64,000 nucleotides of DNA from Collimonas humicola (GCF_018304945.1 NZ_JAGQEE010000006.1:186001-250000), one strand, 5' to 3'; positions 1 to 9,379 are shown, numbered from the stretch's first letter. The notes: a model not told the origin generated them from the letters alone. Made by a program: numbers and translations.

Positions 1-2175
1 ACTTCCGGCCAGCGGGATGCCAGCGGCAATTTCATTGTCGATGCCACGCAATGGCCAGGCGGCATGCAAGCCATGGCGCAATACATTCACAGCAAGGGCC
101 TGAAGGCAGGTATTTATATCGATGCCGGTCCGGTCGGTTGCGGCACTAGGGCAAACGGGACACATTTTGTCGGCAGCGACTACGCGCACTACACGCATGA
201 CTTCTTACAGTTTGCCCAGTGGGGATACGATTTCGTCAAAGTTGATTTCTGTGGCGGCAGCAGCGCCTCTTACGATCCGCAGAATGCCTACACGGCGGTT
301 GCCGCCGCAGTCCAGAACGCCTATGCGCAAACCGGGCACTTGCTGGCGCTGAACATCTGCGACTGGGGCACCATCGGCAGTAACAGCGCCTACCCTGATT
401 ATCAGCAGGGACCGTGGGCATGGGCCCCTGGCCTGGCCGTATCGTGGCGGACTACCGGCGATATTTATGGTCCCAATAGCGGCGTGCCGAATTTTGGCGC
501 TGTCACTGGCAATCTCGCCGGCAACTACCATCCCGAGGCACAGCATACCGGTTACTACAATGATCCAGACATGATGATTGCGGGTATGGGAATGTCAGCC
601 GTACATGATCAGGCACACGTCAGCCTATGGGCGCTTTCCGGTGCGCCGCTCATCCTAGGCAACGATCTGGCCAAGCCTGTTTCGACTGCCACCATCGGCT
701 TGATCACGAACCCGGAAGTGATTGCGATCGATCAGGATGCGCTGGGAGTGCAAGGCCTGCTGGTTGCGCAGTCCGGCGCGCAGCAAGTCTGGTCCAGGTT
801 GCTGGCCGGCGCTGGGCAGCGTGCGGTAGTTCTGTTCAATAACACGGCGGCCGATGCTGCCATGACGGTGACATGGAATCAGCTCGGCTTGCTGCCATCG
901 TCGGCCAGCGTACGCGATGTATTGGCGCAGAAAGATCTCGGCAGCTATGCCAGCTCCTACACCGCCCCCGTGGTGCCGGCAGGCGGCGTAGTCATGCTCA
1001 GGATCGGCGGCACGGACACGTCGGCAACGAGTTATCAGCCGAGTTCACTGTCGGGCGGTGCGGTCTATGCATCGTGCGCCTCTTGTGCCAGCGGGAGCAA
1101 GGTGACCAGCCTTGGCTCAGTCGTGTTCAGCGGCGTTACGTCGGCTAACGCAGGCGGCTTTGTCCAGATTGCCTACGTCAACAGCGGCACGCAAACGCTC
1201 AAGGCGAAACTGAGTGTGAATGGCGGACTGGCAAGCACGCTCGCATTCCCGCCAAGCGGCAGCAACGGCAGCGTTGGCACGGTAACGGCTTACGCCTTGC
1301 TGCAAGCTGGGCAAAACACGATTACGCTGTCCAGCGTGGATAGTGCAACAGCCGCGCCGGACATCAGCGGCATCGCGACCGTTGCCGGTCCGATAGCGCT
1401 CCAGCCTTTCCATGCAACGTATGAAGCCGAAGCTGCAAACAATACCTTGAGCGGCGGCGCCGTAGTGGCGAATTGCCAGCCGTGCTCGGGCGGCAGGGAT
1501 GTGGGCTATATCGGCAACGGCGGAACGCTCGTCTTCAACGGCGTTGCGGCGCCATCCACGGCAAGTTACACCATCACGATCGGCTACGTTAACGGCGATG
1601 CGGGACCACGTTCGGCACAAGTCAGCTTCAATGGCGCGGCGCCGGTAACCGTGTCGTTCCCGTCAACCGGGGGATGGTCAAGTGTCGGAACGTTACAAGT
1701 TACTGGCGTACTCCAAAGCGGCAATAACACACTGACGATTTCCAATCCGTCAGGCTGGGCTCCCGACATCGACGGTATTGCCATGGCGTCTCAGCAGCTC
1801 CATGCGAAGTACGAGGCGGAGGCGGCAAACAATACCTTGAGCGGCGGCGCCGTCGTGGCCAATTGCCAGCCGTGCTCGGGCGGCAAGGATGTGGGCTATA
1901 TCGGCAACGGCGGAACGCTCACCTTCAATGGCATTGCAACATCGTCCGCAGGCAGCTATACCGTCACCATCGGCTACGCTAACGGCGATCCGGGGCCGCG
2001 TTCGGCGCAAGTCAGCTTTAACGGCGCAGCACCGGCAATCGTGTCGTTTCCTCCCACCGGCGGATGGTCAAGTGTGGGAACCGTGCAGGTAACGGGTGTA
2101 TTCCAAAATGGAAATAACACGCTAACGATCTCGAATGCATCAGGTTGGGCTCCCGATATTGATGACATACAGTAG
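1..2175 (+). CDS. Secreted alpha-galactosidase, GH27, with C-terminal CBM modules (5' end missing)
   Basis: Hydrolyses terminal alpha-galactosyl residues, probably outside the cell. The frame is open from base 1, so the signal peptide and the first part of the barrel lie outside the window. The GH27 nucleophile is visible in YDFVKVDFCGG (Asp codon 244-246) and the likely acid/base Asp in SWRTTGDIYG (codon 460-462). After the barrel and a beta domain ending near base 1010 come three related beta modules of about 125-130 residues. The last two are nearly identical (YEAEAANNTLSGGAVVANC), of the CBM35/CBM6 kind that binds plant or fungal polysaccharide. A second GH27 gene lies at 30011-32188 with a different binding domain. 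The family call is firm; the exact CBM family is not. Confidence 0.9.
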   Translation, partial: TSGQRDASGNFIVDATQWPGGMQAMAQYIHSKGLKAGIYIDAGPVGCGTRANGTHFVGSDYAHYTHDFLQFAQWGYDFVKVDFCGGSSASYDPQNAYTAVAAAVQNAYAQTGHLLALNICDWGTIGSNSAYPDYQQGPWAWAPGLAVSWRTTGDIYGPNSGVPNFGAVTGNLAGNYHPEAQHTGYYNDPDMMIAGMGMSAVHDQAHVSLWALSGAPLILGNDLAKPVSTATIGLITNPEVIAIDQDALGVQGLLVAQSGAQQVWSRLLAGAGQRAVVLFNNTAADAAMTVTWNQLGLLPSSASVRDVLAQKDLGSYASSYTAPVVPAGGVVMLRIGGTDTSATSYQPSSLSGGAVYASCASCASGSKVTSLGSVVFSGVTSANAGGFVQIAYVNSGTQTLKAKLSVNGGLASTLAFPPSGSNGSVGTVTAYALLQAGQNTITLSSVDSATAAPDISGIATVAGPIALQPFHATYEAEAANNTLSGGAVVANCQPCSGGRDVGYIGNGGTLVFNGVAAPSTASYTITIGYVNGDAGPRSAQVSFNGAAPVTVSFPSTGGWSSVGTLQVTGVLQSGNNTLTISNPSGWAPDIDGIAMASQQLHAKYEAEAANNTLSGGAVVANCQPCSGGKDVGYIGNGGTLTFNGIATSSAGSYTVTIGYANGDPGPRSAQVSFNGAAPAIVSFPPTGGWSSVGTVQVTGVFQNGNNTLTISNASGWAPDIDDIQ
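1411..2175 (+). repeat. Tandem in-frame duplication of a 390-bp CBM-encoding unit
   Basis: Unit A starts at 1411 (HATYEAEAANN) and unit B at 1801 (HAKYEAEAANN), exactly 390 bp (130 codons) apart. Long stretches are identical at the DNA level, including the segment encoding NTLSGGAVVANCQPCSGG. A third, much more diverged module lies upstream at about 1021-1386. The near identity of A and B indicates a recent duplication or gene conversion inside the gene. Confidence 0.9.
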
Positions 2176-2299
2176 CAAGTCAGCTGCATACCAAGATCGG
2201 TCAACAGGTGATGGGGGACTGGAGGAAGTGACCATCGACAGCCGCGGAACTCGGATCGGCCTATGGAAGCAATCACCAAGAGCCTGGTATTCCTCTTGG

Positions 2300-2625
2300 G
2301 AATATCCCCCGACGCCGTCTTCCGTCCGGCGCGCCTGGGCGTAATTCACGATATCTTGCGCTGTCAGTTCGGCGGCGACCTTGTCGCCCGGTTTTGGGAT
2401 TAGCCGCTTCATCATGCAATGCTCGTTCGACATTGGAGCTGCAGGGCGAGCGGATTTTTCGCGGACGGTTTGATAATCGGCAATGAGCGTTGCAAGGTCC
2501 GTTTTCAGGACGCTGGGGTTCCCGGACTCGACGTCAATTCGGTAGCGCGCGCCGATCTCTCGGCTTCTGACTTTAATGCGAACTTGAGCGCGCCAACGTT
2601 TGCCGATTGCTAGCATGGATGCCAC
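2300..2625 (-). pseudogene. Relic of a tyrosine integrase N-terminus
   Basis: The first ~108 residues (MASMLAIGKRWRAQVRIK... LTAQDIVNYAQARRTED) align with the N-terminal arm-binding and SAM-like region of the intact integrase at 15701-16708 (MASIVKIGVSWRALIRRK... LSTQDLVSYCQMRKEEG). Similarity stops near 2300 and no catalytic domain follows, although the frame stays open into the galactosidase end. Orientation and distance to the neighbouring 16-bp repeat copy those of the intact integrase and the tRNA, so this looks like the stump of an earlier or sister element at the same site. Confidence 0.8.
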
Positions 2626-2808
2626 GTAATCTCCGCTGTTTTGTCTTCGGGGGGGGGGAGCAAATCTGTAGCAATCAGAACGTTAACTTGCCTGATTTTG
2701 CGTTAACGGGAATGATAAGGGAGAGGCTGTAAAACGATCCTAAGTTATTGAATTTATTGAGTGTTTTCAATGAAAACAAAGACTTATTCCCCCCATTGAT
2801 TTTCCCCG

Positions 2809-2824
2809 TCTCGCCATAGTTCAA
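2809..2824 (+). other. Left attachment repeat (att) of the 14-kb element
   Basis: TCTCGCCATAGTTCAA is identical to 16816-16831, where it overlaps the first 15 nt of tRNA-Arg(CCT). The bases on either side differ (G/A before, G/T after), so the identical core is 16 bp. Together the copies bound the accessory region and its integrase. Confidence 0.8.
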
Positions 2825-2865
2825 GGGGACATTCCCCACGTAATCACTGGCTCTGCGAGCCGCTC

Positions 2866-2882
2866 GTATCAATCCTGTATCA
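2866..2882 (+). promoter_or_regulatory. Two GTATCA repeats inside the left end (possible integrase arm sites)
   Basis: GTATCA occurs at 2866-2871 and 2877-2882, 11 bp apart and about 45 bp inside the left att repeat. The same hexamer recurs next to the right att repeat (16709-16751). This distribution fits arm-type binding sites of the integrase; the role is inferred. Confidence 0.45.
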
Positions 2883-3105
2883 ACCACTCCTCGATTAGCC
2901 CAAAATCAACAGTATGAGAAGTGCTTTGACGCTTCTTCGTTGCTTGTAAAAACAGCTGGCTTTTCACTCGTTGCGGCCGACAAAAACGATAACCAAGATC
3001 GGATACGTAAAGGTCTTTAGGCAGCGGAAGGTGGGGGGCTTTTGCGACCAGCGAAGGTTTCACTGCTATGCTGTTTCTAACTTTCGCACAATCAGGGGAA
3101 AACAT

Positions 3106-4359
3106 ATGGCGCTTTATGAGATTGCGGGGGAGAGCCTTATACCAATCACTCAAAGAACGTTCACGGAATTGGGGCTGCAGGAACGCGCCAACATCCAAAA
3201 GGCAGTGCGCACGCATATCGCCGCCATCACGCCGGGAGTGAAGACAATGGTTCTGGCAGAGGAGTTTGGCGACTGGGTCGGCGCCAACAGGAGAATCGAC
3301 CTGCTCTGCCTAGACGAAGAAGCCCGGTTGGTAGTCGTTGAGCTCAAGCGCGAGGACGGCGCCCACATGGAGTTGCAGGCCTTGCGGTATGCCGCGATGG
3401 TTTCCACGATGCGGTTCGAGCAAGCTGTGGAGGCACATCGTAAATATCTGAAATCCATTGGGTCGATGGAGAACCCGGAGCAGGTGGTCCGGGAGTTCCT
3501 GGAGCGGGAGGAAGGGCCAGTGGCTTTGTCGGAGACGGTACGGATCGTGTTGGCAGCATCCGATTTCCCGCAAGAGCTAACCACTGCTGTTTTGTGGCTC
3601 AACAAACAAGGCTTGGATCTCCGGTGTGTACAGATGCGGCCGCACCTTGTTGACCAACGCATTTTGGTCGATATTCAACAAGTCATCCCGCTCCCCGAGG
3701 CAGAGCAGTATCAGGTTGCAGTTCGCGAGAAGTCGATGGAACAGGCCGCAGAACGCGCCACAGAGCGTGACCGGACGCGTTACGACCTGTCCATCGGAGA
3801 TCTAGCCCTAACGAACCTACCCAAGCGCCGCCTGATCTACGAGATTGTGGCAGAGGCGCTGCGGCGTGGCGTTTCGCCCAGCCAGATTGTCGCAGCGGTG
3901 CCGTGGAAGGAAGGCACGATGTTCGTCTCGTCGGACGGGCAATTGGACGAGCAAGAGTTTCAAGTCGCGTGTGGAGGAAAGTCGTTGACCCGCTATTTCA
4001 CAGCAGGTCAAGATCTCTTCCATGTCGACGGAAAAACCTATGCGTTCAGTACGCAATGGGGACTGCGGACGCTAGCGGCGATCGGCAACATCATTAGCCT
4101 CATGCCTGAGGGGGCGACGGTTAACTACTTACCGACGACGGAGGTGGTTGACGAGGTATCGTATGGCGAGCATGTCATTCGGCAGCGCGAAAATGGAACC
4201 ATAGAGATAGAGTGGCACGGCGTGCCGGTCCAGCCCGTTAAACCAGTGTTGAGAGATTTGGCGCTGAAGTTGAACTTGGGGCAGCAGAACGGACGGGGAA
4301 ACGACTTGAACACCCGCCAATTAGGCGCGCAGGTCATACGTGCAGTCAGGTCGCTTTGA
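3106..4359 (+). CDS. PD-(D/E)XK nuclease-fold protein, NucS/DUF91-like (possible defence nuclease)
   Basis: The 417-residue protein carries a recognisable nuclease core near its N-terminus: Asp65 in RRIDLLCLD, then Glu79-x-Lys81 in VVVELKRE, and Gln91 in ELQALRYAA. This is the D...ExK...Q pattern of NucS/DUF91-type and restriction-like endonucleases. The C-terminal two thirds is not recognised and could be a DNA-recognition or effector domain. The start at 3106 is preceded by AGGGGAA at 7 bp; the frame is open further upstream without a better site. It stands alone just inside the left end of the element, a usual place for defence cargo. Substrate and role are unknown. Confidence 0.65.
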   Translation: MALYEIAGESLIPITQRTFTELGLQERANIQKAVRTHIAAITPGVKTMVLAEEFGDWVGANRRIDLLCLDEEARLVVVELKREDGAHMELQALRYAAMVSTMRFEQAVEAHRKYLKSIGSMENPEQVVREFLEREEGPVALSETVRIVLAASDFPQELTTAVLWLNKQGLDLRCVQMRPHLVDQRILVDIQQVIPLPEAEQYQVAVREKSMEQAAERATERDRTRYDLSIGDLALTNLPKRRLIYEIVAEALRRGVSPSQIVAAVPWKEGTMFVSSDGQLDEQEFQVACGGKSLTRYFTAGQDLFHVDGKTYAFSTQWGLRTLAAIGNIISLMPEGATVNYLPTTEVVDEVSYGEHVIRQRENGTIEIEWHGVPVQPVKPVLRDLALKLNLGQQNGRGNDLNTRQLGAQVIRAVRSL

Positions 4360-4508
4360 AATCGCCGGATACCTACGGGCACTGCGCCATGGTGTAGTGG
4401 CCAATCTGCAATCCGCGCCTACAGCAATGTAAGTGAGCGAGCTATTTAAAATTATCTATAAGACAATAAATTCATGGCTTTTGCTGACTGTCACTAAAAT
4501 AAAGTACC

Positions 4509-4797
4509 CCCTCGGGAAAACCATAACCTTTATAATTTTTTTTGGAAAACGGCTAAAAACCCTTACGGTATAAGGCTTTGTAAGATTCAGAAAACTATAA
4601 CCTTGGCATAACTAGGTTATAAAGTTAAAGATAATTTCTATAAAAATAAATAACTATATAAATCAATGACTTAAAGTCTGGTTATGTCTGAGGTTATCAA
4701 AAGTTATAGTTCAACCATAACCACCTAAGTCTATATAAATCAATGACTTGCTGAGCATAAAATCGCTAGGTTATAAAGGTTATGCTTTCCCCGAGGG
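4509..4797. repeat. AT-rich iteron-like block bounded by a 27-bp inverted repeat
   Basis: This gene-free AT-rich stretch (4360-4959) is ordered. A 27-bp inverted repeat (4509-4535 and 4771-4797, 25 of 27 matching, outer part CCCTCGGG) frames at least eight GGTTAT/ATAACC hexamers: 4523, 4597, 4615, 4680, 4692, 4717, 4769 and 4778. A 19-bp direct repeat (CTATATAAATCAATGACTT) lies at 4654-4672 and 4731-4749. Iterons plus AT-richness suggest a replication origin or regulatory region of the mobile element, or a small palindromic insertion. No Rep or primase gene is present nearby. Confidence 0.6.
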
Positions 4798-4959
4798 CAC
4801 ACCAAAAATCACTTTCTATTGCGCCCAATATCTTCCTGCCTGGTTGCATACTCGGTACTCATTGAAACAGAGTTTGAAGCTGGACCGTTTTGTATGTGCC
4901 TTCTGAGGCAATGGTATCTTTCGTTGTATTAATTGAATATTTGACTCCAATCCCTACCA

Positions 4960-5664
4960 ATGAACAAACGGCTCCTTTCACTTGGTTTTTTAGCATTTGC
5001 TTTTATTTTAATATTGCTAACTGTGGGAATAGCTGTCGGAATTCGATATAACTTAAGTAAATCTGATTGGGCTGCATGGGTGCAAGCGATAGGTTCTATC
5101 GGTGCAATTCTTGCGGCAGTTGGGGTTGTCCAGTATCAGCACAGACAGCAAGCTCGCCTCGCGCTTGAAGCGAAACGTATAGAACGTCGAGTGCGTTTGA
5201 ATACGCTTATGGCGATATTCACGGCAATTGGTCAAATTGTCGACGACTGCGCCAGCAAGGTCCATGAAGAAAATATAGCGTGGTGGATGCAGGCAGAGCG
5301 CTTGAAAGAAGCAAAGATGCTGCTGAGTTCAATTCCTCTTTTTGAATTACCTGATCATGGGGTGGTGCTGAGGTTCTCAGAAATCTCAGAAGCATTGCAA
5401 GGAGCCAAAGCGATGGCTGACGCTTTAAGCATTAAGCGTAGTCCAGAGGTCAGGGAAAAAATACAGAAAATGATTAGCCTAACGTCTGTAATTTGCAGAC
5501 GTGGCATTACCGATATTACATTGTTGTTGGTCGAATGTAGCACGCGCGACGAAATCGACAGTGATATGGCGTCCTATGAACAAATAGAAGAAAACGCAAA
5601 AGTAGCTGATGATATTTGGGAAAAATTACAATCCAAAAAAAGACTGATTCCGAGCCTGTCATAA
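4960..5664 (+). CDS. Membrane-anchored hypothetical protein
   Basis: Not recognised by name. The 234-residue protein has two hydrophobic helices near the N-terminus (about residues 7-27 and 39-57; the second contains AWVQAIGSIGAILAAVGVV), then a long charged, mostly helical cytoplasmic part (QYQHRQQARLALEAKRIERR onward). Short proteins of this layout are common in accessory regions of proteobacteria. No good Shine-Dalgarno sequence precedes the ATG. It lies between the repeat block and the vgrG cluster and has low GC, in keeping with acquired DNA. A role as immunity or envelope protein is possible but unsupported. Confidence 0.55.
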   Translation: MNKRLLSLGFLAFAFILILLTVGIAVGIRYNLSKSDWAAWVQAIGSIGAILAAVGVVQYQHRQQARLALEAKRIERRVRLNTLMAIFTAIGQIVDDCASKVHEENIAWWMQAERLKEAKMLLSSIPLFELPDHGVVLRFSEISEALQGAKAMADALSIKRSPEVREKIQKMISLTSVICRRGITDITLLLVECSTRDEIDSDMASYEQIEENAKVADDIWEKLQSKKRLIPSLS

Positions 5665-6101
5665 AACCTACTGCTTAGTCGCCGCGACAATAAATTTAGG
5701 GGCGTGTGCTTTCGAGCATACAAAATCTCATTTCCTCCCATTCCAGGTGCGTCATTTTGCGTCGCTTTTTTTCGGCGCACTATGGTCCTCAGACGGAAGG
5801 TTCCCCCTATGTGCGTCACTTCCAAAAATTTGAGTCAAAACCATCCAATTTAGCGGGCAGGCGTGGCAGAGGGATGACTGCGCGTCGGGCCTCAAAACAA
5901 TGGTAATATATTATCTATGAGGCAATGTTGTTGAATATCAATGTTGACACAATCGTTTGCAGTTGCTCATGAGCTATAGATGTAGGATTGAACGCTAGGC
6001 AACTGTTCCCTCGGCAACAGACAAGCAGCGCCCCAGTATGGGCATGGCAAAGCCATGCCACTCACTTCACGACGAAACGTTACACATTACAGGAAGCATG
6101 C
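5665..6101. other. Intergenic region upstream of vgrG
   Basis: No convincing gene. Short frames here lack ribosome sites and family character. The stretch from about 5900 to 5985 is AT-rich and could hold the vgrG promoter. The reading frame of vgrG is open back to 5988, but AGGAAG at 6091-6096 favours the ATG at 6102. Confidence 0.4.
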
Positions 6102-8576
6102 ATGGCCAATGCAATTCGAACACTGCAGAGCCTGATTGATGGCAGACAAAACAAACGTATCTTGCGGGTATCCTTCGTCAACAACGACGGTCCGCGGGCT
6201 GAGCTGCTAATTAATAAGCTTGAAGCGGTCGAAGGTTTAAGCCGGGACTTTTCTTATAAGATCGAATTGCTGTCAGACGACGCGCTGATACCCCTCAAGG
6301 AACTGCACGGGAAATTGCTGTGTGTGGAGTTAGTACGCGGTGACGGGACAATGCGCTGCTTCACGGGCTACATCCATACGGTGCGGCTCAAACGTACAGA
6401 TGGCAGCATCGCCTTCTATGAAGCGACGCTGGGGCCGTGGCTCCATTTCCTGACGGCGCGCAAAGATAACTACATTTTCCACAATAAATCGCTGCACGAT
6501 CAGGCGGAGCAGATATTTTCAGGCTATGGGGCTCTCGCCGTATGGGATTCCAAGTTGCGCGACACCGACCCGGTGATGACCGATGCGTTTCTTTGCAACG
6601 AGTCGCAGCATAACTATCTGCACCGTCGCTGGGAATACTTGGGCTGGCACTATTGGTACGAACACAGCGACAAGGGTCACCAGCTGGTGCTGTCAGACCG
6701 ATCCACCGATGCCGCGCCGATTGACGGCCGGCCAGAAATTCCATTTCAACGCCATGCCGGCGCGATTGAAGAAGACGCTATCGGCAATTGGTCGCCGGTT
6801 CGGCAATTCATCGCGTCGACTGCCACGCTGACTGGCTACGATTTCAAGGACCCGCGCACGAAAGAAGCCAGCACTCCCACCGTCAACAAGCAGGACACGG
6901 TGCCGCCGGTGGAATCCTACGAATACGCCGGCGCCTATGGCTTTGTCGATCAGCAGGATGGTGAGCGCATCAGCAAGATACGCATGGAGGAAATCGAGGT
7001 CCCTGGCAAATACTTCGAGGGCAGTGGCAATAATCGTTTTGCCATGCCAGGACGCTGGTTCCGTCTGACAGGCCATTTTTCGGAAAATCAGTCGGGCAGT
7101 GGCGATGAACAGGATCACGAATTCTTGATCGTCAGCGTGACGCATCATGCGACCAATAACTATCTACAAGACGCAGACGTGATTGCCGACTATAGCAACA
7201 CCTTGGTGTGCATTCGCAAAAAAACTCCATGGCGGCCAGGCCGCGGCTACAACAGCCAAGACACCAAAGACTTCAGTATTCAGACCGCCACGGTCGTTGG
7301 CCCGAAAAATGAAAACCTGCATGTGGATCAATATGGACGCGTGAAGGTGATGTTCCATTGGGACCGGGTCGGGAAAAATGACGAAAATTGTTCTGCCTGG
7401 ATTCGCGTTGCAAGCGGCTGGTCGGGCGCGCAACAAGGCTTCGTCGCCATACCGCGCATTGGTCAGTCCGTGATTGTGCAGAAACTCGACGGCAATTGCG
7501 ACCGTCCGATCATTACTGGATCAGTGGTCAACCAGGTCAACATGCCGGCCTGGGCATTGCCGACACAACAGGCGCTGAGTGGCATGCGCAGCCGGGAACT
7601 GGCGCCGAATGGTGGCAACTCGCCAGGGGGGCGTAGTGGGCATGTGGTTTTTGACGACTCCAACGGTAAGATACAAACGCAGGTAAGGAGCGATCACCAA
7701 AATTCGACGCTTTCTCTCGGCTACATTACGCGCATCGAAGACAATGCAGGGCGTAAGGACGAACGGGGTGAAGGGTTCGATTTACGTACTGACGCGCACG
7801 GAGTGGTGAGATCTGGCATGGGCATGTTGCTCACCACGGAGGCCAGGCCGGGGGCGAAAGGCCACGCAAAGGACATGTCTGAAACGGTCCAGCGCTTGAC
7901 AAAGGCACGCGATACGCAGGAAACCGTGGCAGACCTCGCCCAGCAGCAAGGCGTGCAAGACAAGGGGCAGGATCAAAGCGATGTTAGCAAGGTCTTAAAA
8001 GCACAAAATGACGCAATTAAAGGCACGTCTGGGGGCAATGGCTTCCCGGAGCTGTCTGAGCCGCACCTGGTCGTTGCCAGTGCTGCTGGCATCGCTACGA
8101 CTGCAGTAGCCAGCACGCACGTCGCCAGCGGCGAACACATTGCATTGACGGCCGGTGAACATCTATCGATTGCGACCGGCAAATCGCTGTTCGCCAGCAT
8201 TCTGGAAAAGTGCTACATCTTCGTCCATAAACTGGATCTGGTACTGGCGACGGCTACCGGCAAAATTCGCATCGAATCCCAGCACAACAACATCGATATC
8301 ATCGCGCAAAAAGTCATCGAGATGATTAGCACCGAGGATTGGCTGAGATTCAAAGCTAAAAAGGGCGTTAGCTTCAACGTGGGCGGCTCCGAGTACACCA
8401 TCACACCAGACGGTCACCGCTGGTTCACGCCAGGCGTTGTTGAGCATCATGCGGCCAACCATGACACGTTCGGGCCGCAAAGCAAATCTGTCGACATGCC
8501 AACATTCCCCACCAGCGAATGTATTCCGTGCATGTTGAAAGCGGCTAAACAGGCTAGCCCTGTCACAAGGCTGTAA
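6102..8576 (+). CDS. vgrG: T6SS spike protein VgrG with DUF2345 extension
   Basis: Forms the trimeric tip of a type VI secretion needle and carries effectors out of the cell. The 824-residue protein has the gp27-like Rhs/Vgr region over roughly residues 15-390, and the gp5-like OB fold from about 396 to 475 (VVGPKNENLHVDQYGRVKV, WIRVASGWSGAQQGFVAIPR). It ends with a DUF2345 beta-helix region (LVVASAAGIATTAVAS onward) and a short Cys-containing tail (SECIPCML). It starts a co-directional cluster, with the next gene 2 bp downstream. No T6SS sheath, baseplate or ATPase genes occur in the window, so this is an orphan vgrG that depends on machinery encoded elsewhere. Confidence 0.93.
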   Translation: MANAIRTLQSLIDGRQNKRILRVSFVNNDGPRAELLINKLEAVEGLSRDFSYKIELLSDDALIPLKELHGKLLCVELVRGDGTMRCFTGYIHTVRLKRTDGSIAFYEATLGPWLHFLTARKDNYIFHNKSLHDQAEQIFSGYGALAVWDSKLRDTDPVMTDAFLCNESQHNYLHRRWEYLGWHYWYEHSDKGHQLVLSDRSTDAAPIDGRPEIPFQRHAGAIEEDAIGNWSPVRQFIASTATLTGYDFKDPRTKEASTPTVNKQDTVPPVESYEYAGAYGFVDQQDGERISKIRMEEIEVPGKYFEGSGNNRFAMPGRWFRLTGHFSENQSGSGDEQDHEFLIVSVTHHATNNYLQDADVIADYSNTLVCIRKKTPWRPGRGYNSQDTKDFSIQTATVVGPKNENLHVDQYGRVKVMFHWDRVGKNDENCSAWIRVASGWSGAQQGFVAIPRIGQSVIVQKLDGNCDRPIITGSVVNQVNMPAWALPTQQALSGMRSRELAPNGGNSPGGRSGHVVFDDSNGKIQTQVRSDHQNSTLSLGYITRIEDNAGRKDERGEGFDLRTDAHGVVRSGMGMLLTTEARPGAKGHAKDMSETVQRLTKARDTQETVADLAQQQGVQDKGQDQSDVSKVLKAQNDAIKGTSGGNGFPELSEPHLVVASAAGIATTAVASTHVASGEHIALTAGEHLSIATGKSLFASILEKCYIFVHKLDLVLATATGKIRIESQHNNIDIIAQKVIEMISTEDWLRFKAKKGVSFNVGGSEYTITPDGHRWFTPGVVEHHAANHDTFGPQSKSVDMPTFPTSECIPCMLKAAKQASPVTRL

Positions 8577-8578
8577 AC

Positions 8579-9364
8579 ATGATGCGAGATTATTTCTTGA
8601 TCGACGGGGCGCTGGTATACGAGACGCTGTGCGCACATTCTGTCTTTGTTGATACAGCCGCGAGCTGGTACGCATGTCTGATGCCAGGAGAGGAGCGCCG
8701 GCTGGCTGGTCCCATACTGATCGATATGGCTTTGCTCGATGCTGCAGGCGCTGCAGCGCAATCCGCTGTTGCTGAGATGATGAAGGCCTTCCCTGGAAAG
8801 CTGCATTGTTCCGCGCTCCAAAGCGGCTCCGACCTCATCGCCCTGGCGAAGCATCTGCAACGCTTCACTTGCTTCTATGATGAAAATTTTCTGTTACTCG
8901 GTTTCCGTTTTGCGGACACACGGATATTGGCGTATTTGCCAAGGGTTCTAACGCCGCAGCAGTGGGGCGAAATGACTAGCCTGGTAGGTCGGTGGGTGTT
9001 TCTTGATCGGCGTGGTGAGGAGGTCGTTCTGGCGCTTCCGGATGGCCGGGAAAGCCTGGTGCCCGAGAACAAGCAATTTAAGTTGAGTAGTGAGCAGTTG
9101 GAGGTCCTGATCGATGCAGCCGAACCAGATATGCTACTTGACCTGATCAAGAACGGCCCGCGGGAGACAAAAAATCATCTATATGATGATTGGAATTTGG
9201 CTCAAAACTGCGTGAGCACATGGCGGCAAAGCGGTTCAAGAAACCGCGAAGTGTTGTTGCAGTTCGCAAAGAAAATATTTAGTTCAAACGGTCGGGCATT
9301 GCAGAAGCGGGACTGGGTATCGTTTCTGACACGTGCGACGCCGCAAGATGTTGTGAATTCTTAA
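8579..9364 (+). CDS. DUF4123 T6SS effector adaptor/chaperone (Tap/Tec-like)
   Basis: DUF4123 proteins bind a cognate effector and load it onto VgrG. The 261-residue sequence shows the usual pattern: an N-terminal FLIDGALVYETL segment, a middle FRFADTRILAYLPRVLTPQQW segment (the conserved RFYDPRVL-like region), and a variable C-terminus. Its position directly after vgrG and before a lipase gene is the classic arrangement. The start lies 2 bp after the vgrG stop, implying translational coupling. The likely client is the Tle1-type lipase two genes downstream. Confidence 0.85.
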   Translation: MMRDYFLIDGALVYETLCAHSVFVDTAASWYACLMPGEERRLAGPILIDMALLDAAGAAAQSAVAEMMKAFPGKLHCSALQSGSDLIALAKHLQRFTCFYDENFLLLGFRFADTRILAYLPRVLTPQQWGEMTSLVGRWVFLDRRGEEVVLALPDGRESLVPENKQFKLSSEQLEVLIDAAEPDMLLDLIKNGPRETKNHLYDDWNLAQNCVSTWRQSGSRNREVLLQFAKKIFSSNGRALQKRDWVSFLTRATPQDVVNS

Positions 9365-9379
9365 CTCAAGGAATGCATA

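Noticed and set aside
5706-5906. 66-codon ORF before vgrG
   Set aside because: No ribosome site, no family character, and an equally long frame on the other strand.
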